From: Gymnogyps californianus | Lineage: Eukaryota > Chordata > Aves > Accipitriformes > Cathartidae | Assembly (NCBI RefSeq): GCF_018139145.2 | Contig: NC_059471.1 | Coordinates: forward strand, 99,946,914-100,010,913 | Reading direction: 5' to 3' | Length of the DNA stretch: 64,000 nucleotides | Part shown: positions 33,346-43,665 of the stretch, one piece after another | Numbering within the stretch: position 1 is the first letter of the stretch | Layout: each line of letters opens with the position of its first letter | The notes under the pieces: model-generated | The model's database searches: none | What the model saw: only the letters and a program-made list of their open reading frames with translations | What the model was told of the DNA's origin: nothing | Position numbers and translations under genes: made by a program

Positions 33346-35815
33346 GCAAGCACTATTAAGGTAAGAAAGGGGTACCTTTTTTGTTGGAATTTTTTTCAGT
33401 GGCGTGTTCTTTGGTTTCCTTTATCAACCTAGATAAGTTAGAATTGGGCAACACCCCCACTGCCACAATAGAGGACAACAAGATTTCCTTTGTACTGCCT
33501 AGTAAATTTCCTTTTTCCTACTCCAACCATCCGCAAGGCTTAAAAACTTCAAACTCGGAAAAAAAATTGGGTTTTTTAAATTCACTGTTCAGTGCTGTGG
33601 ATTGCATATGTGAAGCCCTTTTATGAGAGCTTCTGAAATTTCTTGTAGGTATCATTCTGACAACTTGGATGTGTTTGCGGACTGCCGTAAGGGGAGAGGG
33701 TGTGCACTGGAAGGAAAAAACGGGATCCTAAGAGCACTAACCTTTTGGATACTTTTAAATGTTTCTCTTGTTGACGGGGACACAGATACTAGCAAGTGGG
33801 AATGAGAGGCACCAGCTCTTGCTTCTCTCTCATGCAGGTGTTAATGATGTGCTTTTCTAGAAACTCTTATCCTTATACTCGGGACCTTTCTGAATGTTAT
33901 TTTAATGGTGGCGGCAAGATCTCATGGGTGTGTTCTTTTTTGTTTTAATTTTTTGGACAATAAAATTCTTGTACTGGCTTATAAATTGATCTCGGTGCAT
34001 GGTTTGTTTTTTTTAAGAATGGCTTTGCTGAGTTTTTCAGGTTGTGTCACTTAGAAAGTTGAATAAATCTATATGTCTATCTATCTAGTTTTTGCTTCTC
34101 TATATGTTGCAATAGATAGCAGTTACAGATATAGCAATAGCTGTGATTAATTGCAGAAGTATAACTGTAACTAAACGCTTTGTGATAGTGAAACTAATTT
34201 TACGTAAAGAGCAAAACAGCATGTACAGTGAGGACTCTGCGGTGTTGTATTATCAGATTTGGGATCAAGGTATTTGTTTTCTTCATGGTATTGTGTATTT
34301 CTGTACTTTTCTAATTATGCCAGAGATTTAGTAAGAGATACGGAATAGCAGCGGTGCCTGGCCATTAGCTAAGTGGAGCTGCAGTTTGATTTCTCAGTAA
34401 CTTCTGCTTAGATGTTTACATTTTAAAGATCATTTGATGCTTTTTGTTATGGTTTTTGAAATCTGAAAGTCTTGCCTGAAGACAATGTGATTAAAAAGAC
34501 TAATGAACCTTCTCTTTTTGTAATCACTGATGCTTTCAAGAGGCTATCTATAGAGACAAAGATCTGAATCTCCTCTGCATGGCTGGCCAGTATCTATTAT
34601 ATGCTAAGTAGCTCCTGAAACAGCTGAATTCCCTTTGGTTTTGCTGCGCATTTCGGAGCACACAGGACATGACAGGCGCTCTATGAAAATCTTGAGGTTC
34701 AGGGAGTCAAGTTTTGCATTGCTAAAAGAAGGGCTATGTCCTGAGATAGTAACGCTGGTTTTTGCGTTTATTAATCAGAATGCGCTATTGATGTTGATGG
34801 GAGATTTTTTTTCAAAAATGATGGTACAATGAAATTAGATGTTGTATGCATTTTGAGGGGCTCTTATTATTTATTTTTTAACATTTTGTATTGGCTGAAT
34901 TATAATAGGGTAAATGATTGTAAACAGTATCTCGTCGTTATTATTTTACCTCCACCTTACACGTACAGAGGTGAGAAGAGACCGTGTGCAGTTGTGTATG
35001 ATACAGCCTGGTAATGCAATGCAGTCAGCAAAGCCTCCTGAGTGGAAAAACATACACTTTTGTCTCCTCATCTGGGAGCGTGAAACTTGCAGGGGGAAAT
35101 AGGCACCCCAAAACATTGAGGATTTTAGTGCCGAGGGTGCTGGGAAGGCTTATATGCTGAGGCAAGGATTTTATTTATGCAAGTGCAAATGTAAAATGAC
35201 TGGAAAGAAATGACAGGTGCTTTGTACTCTAAATGCAGGAAATGTACTCTGACATTAAGCTAAGCCAGTCCGAAGAGATTCAATTCCTCTTCTATACTGA
35301 GTAGATAAAGAAGTCATTTAACTGAGAGGTTTCTGAAATAAAGAAATTCCATTTGAAGGCCGAACGGGTGTTTGTGCTTTTGCTAAACAGTTAAGTTTAG
35401 CAAATGTTTTTTGCAATTTCAATGTAATGGCCTGTGTTGTCTGCTGGCAACAGGTAGCCCAGCTGTCCCAACGCAGGTGACAAGAGGCTGTGGTCAAGGA
35501 AGGTGGAGAGCCTTATCTGGGATCTCTGTGCTGGGAATTCACTCTCTTCCTTAGGGAAGCTGTGGAGTCATTAAATGTCAAAATTGGGTTGCGAATGGCT
35601 ATGTATTTGTTCATAACCGGGTAGAAATTGCTCTAAACATGCACACATGCAAAGGTGGCCTTCCAGTAAGACTGTTTGATTCATACTTTTCCTATCACAA
35701 ACCTGCAGACAGACCCATGGGGCACTCGGGGCTAGTGAGAAATCAGGCTGGCTTAACTGGGACTAATCGGTATCTATGAAGGCAAGCATTTGTGTAAGTT
35801 TTCTGGCACTGGGTT

Positions 35816-35823
35816 TGACGTCA
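35816..35823. promoter_or_regulatory. Full cAMP-response element (TGACGTCA)
   Basis: A perfect palindromic CRE, the site of CREB/ATF factors. It lies about 200 bp before the CpG cluster at 36.0 kb, a spacing seen in CREB-controlled promoters. Chance occurrence of an 8-mer with a CpG is low in AT-rich DNA but not negligible over 64 kb. Confidence 0.4.
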
Positions 35824-35989
35824 CAAGCGTGGCTTTACTGGGAGATACGTCTCTTCTCGTCCCCTGCTCTCCTTCTGCTGCCCCCTTCCCCTTCTCTCCC
35901 ATGATAGGCAAAGCGCCGCAGTGGAAGGTTTCTCCTAAGAAGGAGGAAGCAGCAGTGCCTTTTTCTTGGGCTCTGACATGGATGGCTTA

Positions 35990-36240
35990 CTTTAATTCTG
36001 ACCTTTACGCTGTAAGAGCGGCCGCCCTCGCTCAGGCCGGGGACCTCTCCCTCTGACTGGGAGCAGGACCAGCTCCCGTGGAGGGCGGCGTAAGAAACTG
36101 CGGAGAGGAGAGTGGTGGGAGAAGGTGTGCGCTTCCACAGCCAGGATTTTGGTTTCGGTACGCAGTCAGGGAGCTGATACTTCTAATGCATTCGCTTCCC
36201 TATACCTGGTGCGCACGCGGCTAACCTCACTGTTACGTTT
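35990..36240. promoter_or_regulatory. Small CpG cluster with NotI-type site
   Basis: GCGGCCGC lies at 36018-36025, followed by further CpGs (CTCGCTC, GGCCGGGG, GGCGGCG, GCGCACGCGG) to about 36223. CpG is sparse in the flanks, so this looks like a small or eroded CpG island. CpG islands usually mark promoters in vertebrates. A distal or lncRNA promoter is possible; no exon or splice donor stands out. Confidence 0.35.
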
Positions 36241-37289
36241 TTTGGCATTTGAAGAATAAAATGTTTTTTTCAAGTGGAGAAAGTCTCCTAACAGTCAGGA
36301 TTTCAGTGCTAAGGTGACATGTTTCCTTCTGGCACAAGTAGTATCTGACAGATATGTGCAGTAGCACAATGGTGCAGAGCACTGAAGCTGAAGACTATCA
36401 AATCAATACAGCACTGCTGATTATAAGCATCCCACTAGTAACTGTAAATACAATTTTAGAAAATATCACAGACTTCTGAATTAGGCATCTGTCTTTTTTG
36501 GTGTTTTTTTTAATAGAATGGAGCAAAAATTATTTAATTGTTACCTTGGGATGAAGTAAAAATACTTATCCTGAAGGTAATTTTGTTTTTTTTCCCATTA
36601 TCCTATAGTGGAGGAAAGAACATTAAATAGAAAAATACAACTAGAATTCTACTTCCTTGCCATGTAGCAAGCCTTGTTATATTTCTCTCCCTGCCTGCCA
36701 ATACAATTATACTTATTCTTAGAAAAGTTCTTCAGTAAGTTATCTTGACTTTACCATGACTTATTGATTACACTTGTGGATATTTCTTTTAGTCTAATTT
36801 ACTTGTAAATATGCGCATGTCCACTTTTTATTATTGATTCCTAATGTGCTGTTCACATAGAAGCTACGATTTCCGGGAGAAAAAGTCTTTGTATTTGATA
36901 AAGGACAGGACAATCTTTGTGGTTTCTAAGGCTTGAAAGAGTATGGATAGACTGATTAAAGCAGTATATAGTGGCAAGATTTTTTTTTTTGGTGAGGAAT
37001 CTTAGTCTGTGCTTCTCTCTATAGTATTACTTTTCTCTCACTTTTTTTTTAGAAAATCTAAGTACTCACTCAAATACTTCTAAAGCCAAGGAAAGCTGGA
37101 GATAGTTAAAAAAAAAATCTGTTTTTGGCGTATGGAAATATTTAAGTCTTTGTTTAGAGGACTGCAGCTGCACTGAATCCAACAGAACTAATACAGTAAT
37201 TTGTACTTCTGTTCCTTGCATTAAAAAAATTATAAAGAATATTCTCTTTTTGTTCTCATCTCAGTTAGCAAATGATCCAATGGTATATT

Positions 37290-37382
37290 TAACTTTAAGC
37301 CTGTAAATACTCCATTGGCTTCGGTGATATGACACAACCCTCTTAAAGCTAAGCACACACCTGAGTGCTCTGGTGAATCAGA
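37290..37382. repeat. Relic of palindromic MITE-like family
   Basis: TAACTTTAAGCCTGTAAATA, then CTCCATTGGCTTCGGTGATA, then CTTAAAGCTAAGCACACACC, then GTGCTCTGGTGAATCAG follow the order of the family's left arm, CATTGACTTCAATGG core and right arm. Both arms are recognisable, so this is a near-complete but diverged copy. Confidence 0.6.
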
Positions 37383-37416
37383 AGCAAGAAGAGCAAGAGT
37401 GCCTTAAACCACTTAG

Positions 37417-37472
37417 CCTGATCTTGCACTCCTTAATTCAAAGTTTCCACCAATTTCATGAAGATTTTGTTC
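37417..37472. repeat. Adjacent palindromic-repeat relic
   Basis: CCTGATCTTGCACTCCTTAA and TTTCCACCAATTTCATGAAG resemble the related family with a CCTGATC start and a CCCATTGACTTCAATGGG core. It lies about 35 bp after the previous relic and might be part of one composite insertion. Confidence 0.4.
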
Positions 37473-37763
37473 CAATAAAGACAGTAGAGTCAGACCTATA
37501 ATTATTTCCAGGTAAAATAGTATTTCTGACTCAAATACAAATGTACAATTTCCAGGAAGAAATAGTCAAATAAGAACAGAAGAAGATATTTTGGGGATTT
37601 TTGTGTTGTTTTCTTTTGCTTTTAATCAGCAGTCATTTAGCTCAATCTGGTTTGTGGCTACATATGCCAAAACAAAGTCAAATATAAGGATTTTGCTTTC
37701 TAGAATTAAGTCCCCAGGCAAGGAACAACAGCTGGGAAATGCGTATGTTTGACTGAGTTGTTG

Positions 37764-37790
37764 GTTTGTTTGTTTGTTTGTTTGTTTTTT
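37764..37790. repeat. (GTTT)n microsatellite
   Basis: Five perfect GTTT units followed by a sixth running into a T run. Confidence 0.9.
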
Positions 37791-38113
37791 CTTAACAAGA
37801 ACTATATTATCTCTTAACAAAATGTTTTTCAGCAAGTTCCATAAGTTACAAAAGGCCTTTCAGAAATAATGTTAAAAGAATCAAGTGCTCTTGGAGAATG
37901 ACTTGCTGAAAGATAAATACAGAAGTAGTTTTGAGAAATGCGAATGCCAAAAGATGATATTTATTTTCCAAGTGTCAGTTTATAATCCAGTAAGAATATA
38001 TAATGCTGTTCAGTCAAAAAGAAGTAGGCTTCATAATGCAAGTTTCTAAATCAAGCCAACAGAATTATTTTGGAAATTAGCGAAGTGGAGAAAAGAAAAA
38101 GAAAAATTGGGTT

Positions 38114-38157
38114 TGTATCACCTTTATTATCAATTTTAACAAAATGAAGGTGATACA
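38114..38157. other. Hairpin with perfect 11-bp stem
   Basis: TGTATCACCTT (38114-38124) and AAGGTGATACA (38147-38157) are exact reverse complements, separated by a 22-nt AT-rich spacer. The stem could extend by further pairs past one mismatch. It may be a tiny terminal-inverted-repeat element, a hairpin in a transcript or a paired protein site (AGGTGATAC). The stem is shorter than that of a typical microRNA precursor. Confidence 0.55.
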
Positions 38158-38585
38158 GGAGAAAATATCACATGCAGTGCCAAACATTGTCAAGTTAACA
38201 AAAATCTTTTCATTGACTGCAATGTGGTTTCGATCAGATTCATCATTAACTATTAAAAAATTAATTTCTTTTGATAGATAATTATACAGTAGAGAAATAC
38301 TAGCAGCTTTTCACATTGTCAGTAATGAAAAGCCAATGGTTGGACAAAATGGCATGTGTTCTGCTAGTCATCTTGCTGTCCTTAATATATATTTATGTAT
38401 TACAGAAGAAATATTGACTGTGTTCAAAACACCGACGACAATACAGAGACTTTGAAGTGCTTGTATGAAAAAGGTATCAATCCTTTCCTTAAAGGATGGA
38501 TGTGTCTTTATGGTTGAAGGGGTTATTTTAAATGTTGTAACCAAGCCTACCTGAGGTTGTATAGTGCTGTGTCCGTCAATTTATT

Positions 38586-38602
38586 CCCTCCCCCCGCCCC
38601 CC
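38586..38602 (-). other. C-rich run, possible G-quadruplex on minus strand
   Basis: CCCTCCCCCCGCCCCCC gives three G-runs on the minus strand. Four short runs could be taken from these for a two- to three-tier quadruplex. Structure formation is inference. Confidence 0.35.
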
Positions 38603-40562
38603 TTAAAAGAAGGACTGTATAATCCTGTAAACAACTCATCACAGTGAACAGAGGGAGAAGAAGTTTCAGGAAATCTGGTGAGATTCAGGTTGCAAACCTG
38701 TATCACAAGGAAGTTATCTCTCTCCTTGGCATGCATCCTTAGGCACCGGGTTGCTGATTTTTACTATGCACATAGTCATCCTATTAGAAAGATTAGACAT
38801 TGCTTTCAGGAAAGGGATATTAGTGGGTAATAAGTAATATTAGTCATAGTTTTTAGTAACTACTGTGTACAAACCAGTGATAACCACTTCTGGTAATTAT
38901 CATGTCATATACTGAATTGTTTCAAAGTAAAATGAATAAAATGACAATTATTGTCATAAAAATGTCACTGAACATTAAAAGGTAAAAAAGAATCATGAGT
39001 AATGCAATTTTTTAAGGCTAGGCTGAAGGACACACCAAGCGATCACCCACATACAGTGAACTAGGCAAATGGTCTTTTGGAATGGTAGATTTTGGAAATT
39101 AATGAGTGGAAGGAATGCATATGATATGATGTCTCCCTTCACTTGCAATGTATATTTGGAGTGTATATCTCAACTGATGGGTGGGAAATGGTGTCACTAG
39201 GCTGGCGTAACCTTGTCACACTAGGAGAAGATCTGACTTGCTTAGTTAAATGTTTGTGTTGCCAGGTTAACCAGTGCCTGATAGATGGGAAGGAAATACA
39301 ACAACAAATTACAAGGACTGGGTATATGCAAATACCTGCAGGAAGGGGTGGTGAATAACTATTTACGGGAAGTGGCAGAACTCTTTAAAATGACCTACCT
39401 GACTTAAGAGAGATGAGAGAGCGAGATACAGAGAAACAGTGCTATAACTGGGAAAAAAGCCACAGGAGACTGGAAATCTTTTGTTTGACAAATCCCAAAC
39501 TACAGTTGTGCTGAGAGAAACAAGTAGCAGCATATTAATTCTACATGGAAGATTTTGCATAACTGCAATGCTAGCCTGTAAGATTTTTTTTAAACCTCAT
39601 TCTTTAGAGTTGAAAAACATCTTTTTTTAGACGATATGTTTATTACCTTGATAAACAGTAAAATGCTGCCACAGCAATTACCTTGATGATAAAGAGTCTG
39701 TAGACAGATACTTCCTGCGTTCATTTCCTACCCAGATAAGTCACCAAAATCAGGCACTACCAATACAGGAAATGCTTTCAATAGGAACTTCCTATCTGTT
39801 AATATCTAATTCACTGAAAAGATCTAAGCCCTTCTTGTTTGATATAAAGGTAATGTTCTACCTGTTACTATTTAAACATTTAAGCCACAGTACAACGCAT
39901 CTGTTTGTGTAAAAATTTAAGACCTATGCTGTTACGTTGGACTATGAAATATCAGGGTTTTTCTCTGCAATGGTAGGAAAAGTGCCCCTGCATTTTACAG
40001 TACTGCAAATCAGGATGCTTCAAAATACATTGTCATTCTGTCAGATGAAGAGCAAGCAACCTCCCTCCAACTCCTTGTTGCCTGCATCCTTTCCTTGTTT
40101 GTATGCATCACCAAATAAAATATACGTTTCACTAGCCCTTGAGGTGGACTTCTCCAACAAATAGTTCAGAGCATGTTCTGGATATATTAGAGAGTCACGG
40201 CCATCTCTTGCAATCCACAGTGACATATATATTCAGCCAAAATGACTGAAATGGAAATTTTGCCTCACTGTACAGAGAAATAAAACCATGCCTAACCTGT
40301 ATGTTTGAACTTCTGCTAAGAAAAAGAGAAACCTAGAGCAAAAGAAAAGTAAACAAAGACAGAAAACCACCATTGCTAATCATAACTTCAGGGTAATTGC
40401 TTTCAGGCACATGAACAGAATGAATGAGGATTTACGAAACCTGAAGTGAAATTGGCCAAAATGAAGTCAAAAGTATTTGGCCAATGGCTTGGCTGGGGCC
40501 AGGCTTTCACCCAAGTTGTTCAGGAGCTCAGTCCAAATTTTGTGCATTGTTTTGCCAGTGAT

Positions 40563-40620
40563 TCCCCTGGAGTCATTCCAGCTTTCTGCCACTGTGACTG
40601 ACATTGGTATCATGGCCTGT
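40563..40620. repeat. Relic of second palindromic sauropsid repeat
   Basis: CCCCTGGAGTCATTCCAGCT, then CTGCCACTGTGACTGACATT, then GGTATCATGGCCTG follow the family's GGAGTTATTCC, CACCAGTGTAACTGAG and TGGCC blocks in order. Partial copy. Confidence 0.45.
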
Positions 40621-41329
40621 CCCCATAGAGTTGAGTAGTCCTTTGCTATTGTGGCTTCATATATATCGTGCCTTTTCATCTTTAAAGAATAGACCCACGT
40701 TCAGTTATCTCCTCAGACTACTGCAGGAAAGGCAGTTAAGTTCTTGTTGTGGTCTAACAGGCTGGGAATCTGAGGTTGGATTTACAGACCCTTCCAGAGA
40801 CTGCGGTGAACACGTCGCTTGGAGCGCCGGCAGTCGGACAGGAGAGCCGGTCCTGTGGGGACTTGATTCAAAAGCCCAGTTACTGCAGACGGGTTCTGCA
40901 AGTTGTAGTTAGTTTTGACAAGTAATTTCCACAAGGCCACGGGTGAAGAAGCTCTAGGAAGTTGCCCCTTGGCTTTGGGTTCACAGGAGTGTTGGGGAAA
41001 TACAGGCTTCATCCTGAAAGCAATGTTCCTCAGACATGGTTAGTCAGCTCTTATCTGCTTGCATACATTTTTATTATTGTTAGTCTTTGGCATATTCACA
41101 TCAGCTTCCCTCATGCGTAAGGTATTCCCTTGGAAGTGCTCAAAATTGTTGCTTTTTACAATCAGATCAACTCACTAAAGTGGTGGCCAGAGACATTTTT
41201 CACATTATTTCCATACAGCCATTACCTTTAAAAAATTTTCCTGCAATTTGTCATGAAGGCACCGTTGCATGTACCGTTTTCATGGAATTCAGAATCTGAT
41301 TGTTTAGTCTATGTAAAGGGGGAAAAGAG

Positions 41330-41760
41330 AGGGGGATCCTGTGCCTTTAATGTTGTTTATAACGGTTGGACAGAGCTTGTCAGGTGAAGGTTAATTGCTC
41401 TCCAGTTAAAGCAGTTCTCTGCACAGATGGGTTATCAGGGCTGAACACTCGTTACAAGATTAATCTCATTTCCGACAAGACTTCCCTTTCCTTCAACTGA
41501 TTTTTGCTCAGCCATTGGACGTGTCACCAGCCGTTAAAAGAAGGGTGGGTTACCTCTGGGATATTAATGCTTGTGTGCAGTGAAACAATACAAAGTGTGT
41601 GTCATATCGGTAGGGAACATCTTTAGGAGACAGCACATTTCAGTGCTGTTCTGAAGGTCGAGATTCATAAACAACAGAAACAATCAGGAACATTTGTATT
41701 AACCCTCTTAATGAACACAAACTCCAGCCGAACCATCTGTAGGCTCATTTTTCATGTCCG
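41330..41760. promoter_or_regulatory. Candidate conserved noncoding element
   Basis: A segment of balanced base composition without repeats, homopolymers or open frames. It carries several developmental-type motifs: TTAATTG near 41391, AACAATACAAAG at 41584-41595 (SOX then TCF/SOX-like ACAAAG), AAACAATCAGGAA at about 41678-41690, and a TTATCA core near 41431. The texture is what conserved enhancers often have. Only an alignment could show conservation. Confidence 0.25.
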
Positions 41761-42020
41761 TTCTCTTCTAAATGTGGTATTTTTTTAGTTCCAAAGGTGC
41801 ATTTTTGTTGAAAATTTTTGTCAACAAAATAGCCACTCGTGAGATGTGGAACCCAGGACTACGCTTCTGTCCAGTCAATTAACTGATGGACGTGGCCACT
41901 TCAGTTAATGCTTGTTTCAGCGAGAGGAAATGCATCATGGTGACTACTCGAAGAAATTCAAACATTGGGAGTTTTGTCTTGGGCTCTACAGTAAACCTGT
42001 TGAATTTTCCTCTTTCTCTA

Positions 42021-42108
42021 AGCTGGAGTAAATCAGAACTGGATCCACTATATGCAATGGGCTACAGAGGTATAAGATGGATGTAAAGTGAGAGGAGAAC
42101 CGGACACA
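42021..42108. repeat. Near-complete relic of second palindromic sauropsid repeat
   Basis: GCTGGAGTAAATCAGAACTG, then GCAATGGGCTACAGAGGTAT, then GTAAAGTGAGAGGAGAACCG follow the family order (GGTGTAAATCAG, CAATGGAGTTACACCGGTGTA, GTAAGTGAGAGGAGAATC). It is the clearest copy of this family in the window. Confidence 0.6.
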
Positions 42109-42439
42109 TGACGTTCTTAGCATAATATTGCCTTGCTAGCCAAGACTGCAGCAGATCTGCCAGTCCAGGCTGATCCTGAACAGTTGGGTGGACTGAGTTC
42201 AAGGAGGCTACGGCATTGAACACAAAAATCTCACTGGAGTTTCGGGTTTATTTCAAGAGTTCTGATACAACCAAAATAACACAACTTGGCAAAAGTCTCT
42301 GGCTGCCAGGTTTCTTCCATGCAGCTTTAGTCAGTAAATTCCAAAACACTAAACAAATATTCAAGGCAACAAACAGGGTAGCTCTTATGTTTCCTCAGAG
42401 TTTCCTGTCCTGGCTTCGGATCAGCGTGATCCTGTCGAT

Positions 42440-42486
42440 GGTGCTGAGTGTCTCCATTGACTTCAGTGAACTTTGAATCAGGCTGG
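42440..42486. repeat. Relic with CTCCATTGACTTCAGTG core
   Basis: GGTGCTGAGTGTCTCCATTG continues as ACTTCAGTGAACTTTGAATC and AGGC. This closely follows the GTGCTGAG...CTCCCATTGACTTCAATGGGA...ATCAGGC order of a common sauropsid palindromic repeat. Confidence 0.6.
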
Positions 42487-43598
42487 GTTGCCCCAGCCAA
42501 AAAAGCAAGCTCTGTGGAGGGTCGCAGGCAACACAGTATTCATTGAATGGTCGTTGTAGATGTGATCCATCAAACTGTACAGACATGTGCTGAACTGAAA
42601 GCATCTGAGCTGTTCCACTGATGTTTTAAATTAAGAGTGTGCAAACATGCCTCATTGTGCTGGGCTCTGCAAGGGTAATGTGACATCCCCCACTTTCCTT
42701 TTATTGAACTAATAAGACAAATCCAGCACATTTTATGCACCTGTAAGCACAGAGCTGTCTGCATAAGTACAGCATTAGACAGGTTAAGTAGTGAGGAGAC
42801 TTACATCCAGGGAGACATCAGAAAATCATGTTATTTCTTCTGAGTTGGAGCAAAAATATAGGAAAAGGATACAGAGAGAAAGATCATCGTCCTTGTCTGA
42901 TAGATGCACAGCAAAAAAGTCATCCTTGTTCCCATGCATGGGGCTCCTACATAGTGAGAAGAATAAATTTGTATGCCTTGTTAGTAATATTGGTCAAGAA
43001 ACAGTTATTTTTCTGAAAAAATTTCAGTGAAGGTCTTTATTGAAACTGTTTATTTTTAATTTATGTTTTATAAACATTTAACAAAACTAACAAATTATAT
43101 AAAAAATAGTTTTTGTTAGAAAACATCTATCTACAAGCTTCTGACAATTTCTCAATTTTCTTTTTTGTTTTCTTTTAATCATCAAAGTAGTCTAATAACC
43201 TTACTGCTGAATTCTTAGGGTTTTTTTTAAATACTGGTGAGATTAAAAATAAATTTTCCTTTGATTTAGAATCCACAGGTTTTAAGGAAATGTACTCACT
43301 ACAGTTATAAAGCTGAAATGAAAGGTAGACAGGAATGTAACCTCTGGATGTCATACTCTTCAGCAGTATGCATTCAGAGCCAAAGAAATTCAAGTAAGTG
43401 GATTCCATTACTGGTTCTAATAAGATAGGAAAAGTGCATAGTAAATCTTTACAATCCCAACTAAATCATTGGTGCTTTATGCCAAAGGAGGCAAGTTTAG
43501 TGGAAAGTCTTTAAATGGACCGGGTTGAAATTTTCATAAAAAAACGGTCCCTAAGGTTAGGTTGTTAAATCTCTGCTGAGAGACCTGAATAAGGATCT

Positions 43599-43665
43599 TG
43601 ATTTTCCAAGGTGCTGATCAACTTGAGAGTTCCCACTGTTTCTGCTCAGTGAGACTTCGGATGGA
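43599..43665. repeat. Relic with TTTTCCAAGGTGCTGA start
   Basis: ATTTTCCAAGGTGCTGATCA, then GAGTTCCCACTGTTTCTGCT, then CAGTGAGACTT correspond to the TTTTCAAAGGTGCTGAGCA...AACTCCCATTGACTTCAATGGGA layout of the same family as 42440-42486, more diverged. Confidence 0.5.

Larger units (their letters stand above)
33346..37289. other. Non-coding stretch, no gene supported
   Basis: Open frames stay under 90 codons, and only the frame at 35790-36056 (88 codons) crosses a CpG-rich stretch; it has no recognisable domain. The CpG cluster and CRE there are listed separately. CTAT-rich sequence lies at about 34068-34110 and several T-runs at 36490-37050. The rest appears unique. Confidence 0.5.
37473..41329. 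other. Non-coding AT-rich stretch, no gene supported
   Basis: No gene is supported; frames reach about 102 codons (40604-40912) without recognisable features. One octamer site, ATGCAAAT, lies at 39326-39333. A hairpin, a C-rich run, a GTTT microsatellite and one repeat relic are listed separately. Confidence 0.5.
41761..43598. other. Non-coding stretch with repeat relics
   Basis: No gene is supported. Two palindromic-repeat relics (listed) lie here. Open frames (up to 86 codons) partly arise from them. AT-rich low-complexity DNA occupies about 43040-43170. Confidence 0.5.

Noticed and set aside
38639..38649. TCACAGTGAAC, matching the 5' end of miR-128
   Set aside because: Only the first 11 bases match, the rest differs, and no precursor hairpin surrounds it.
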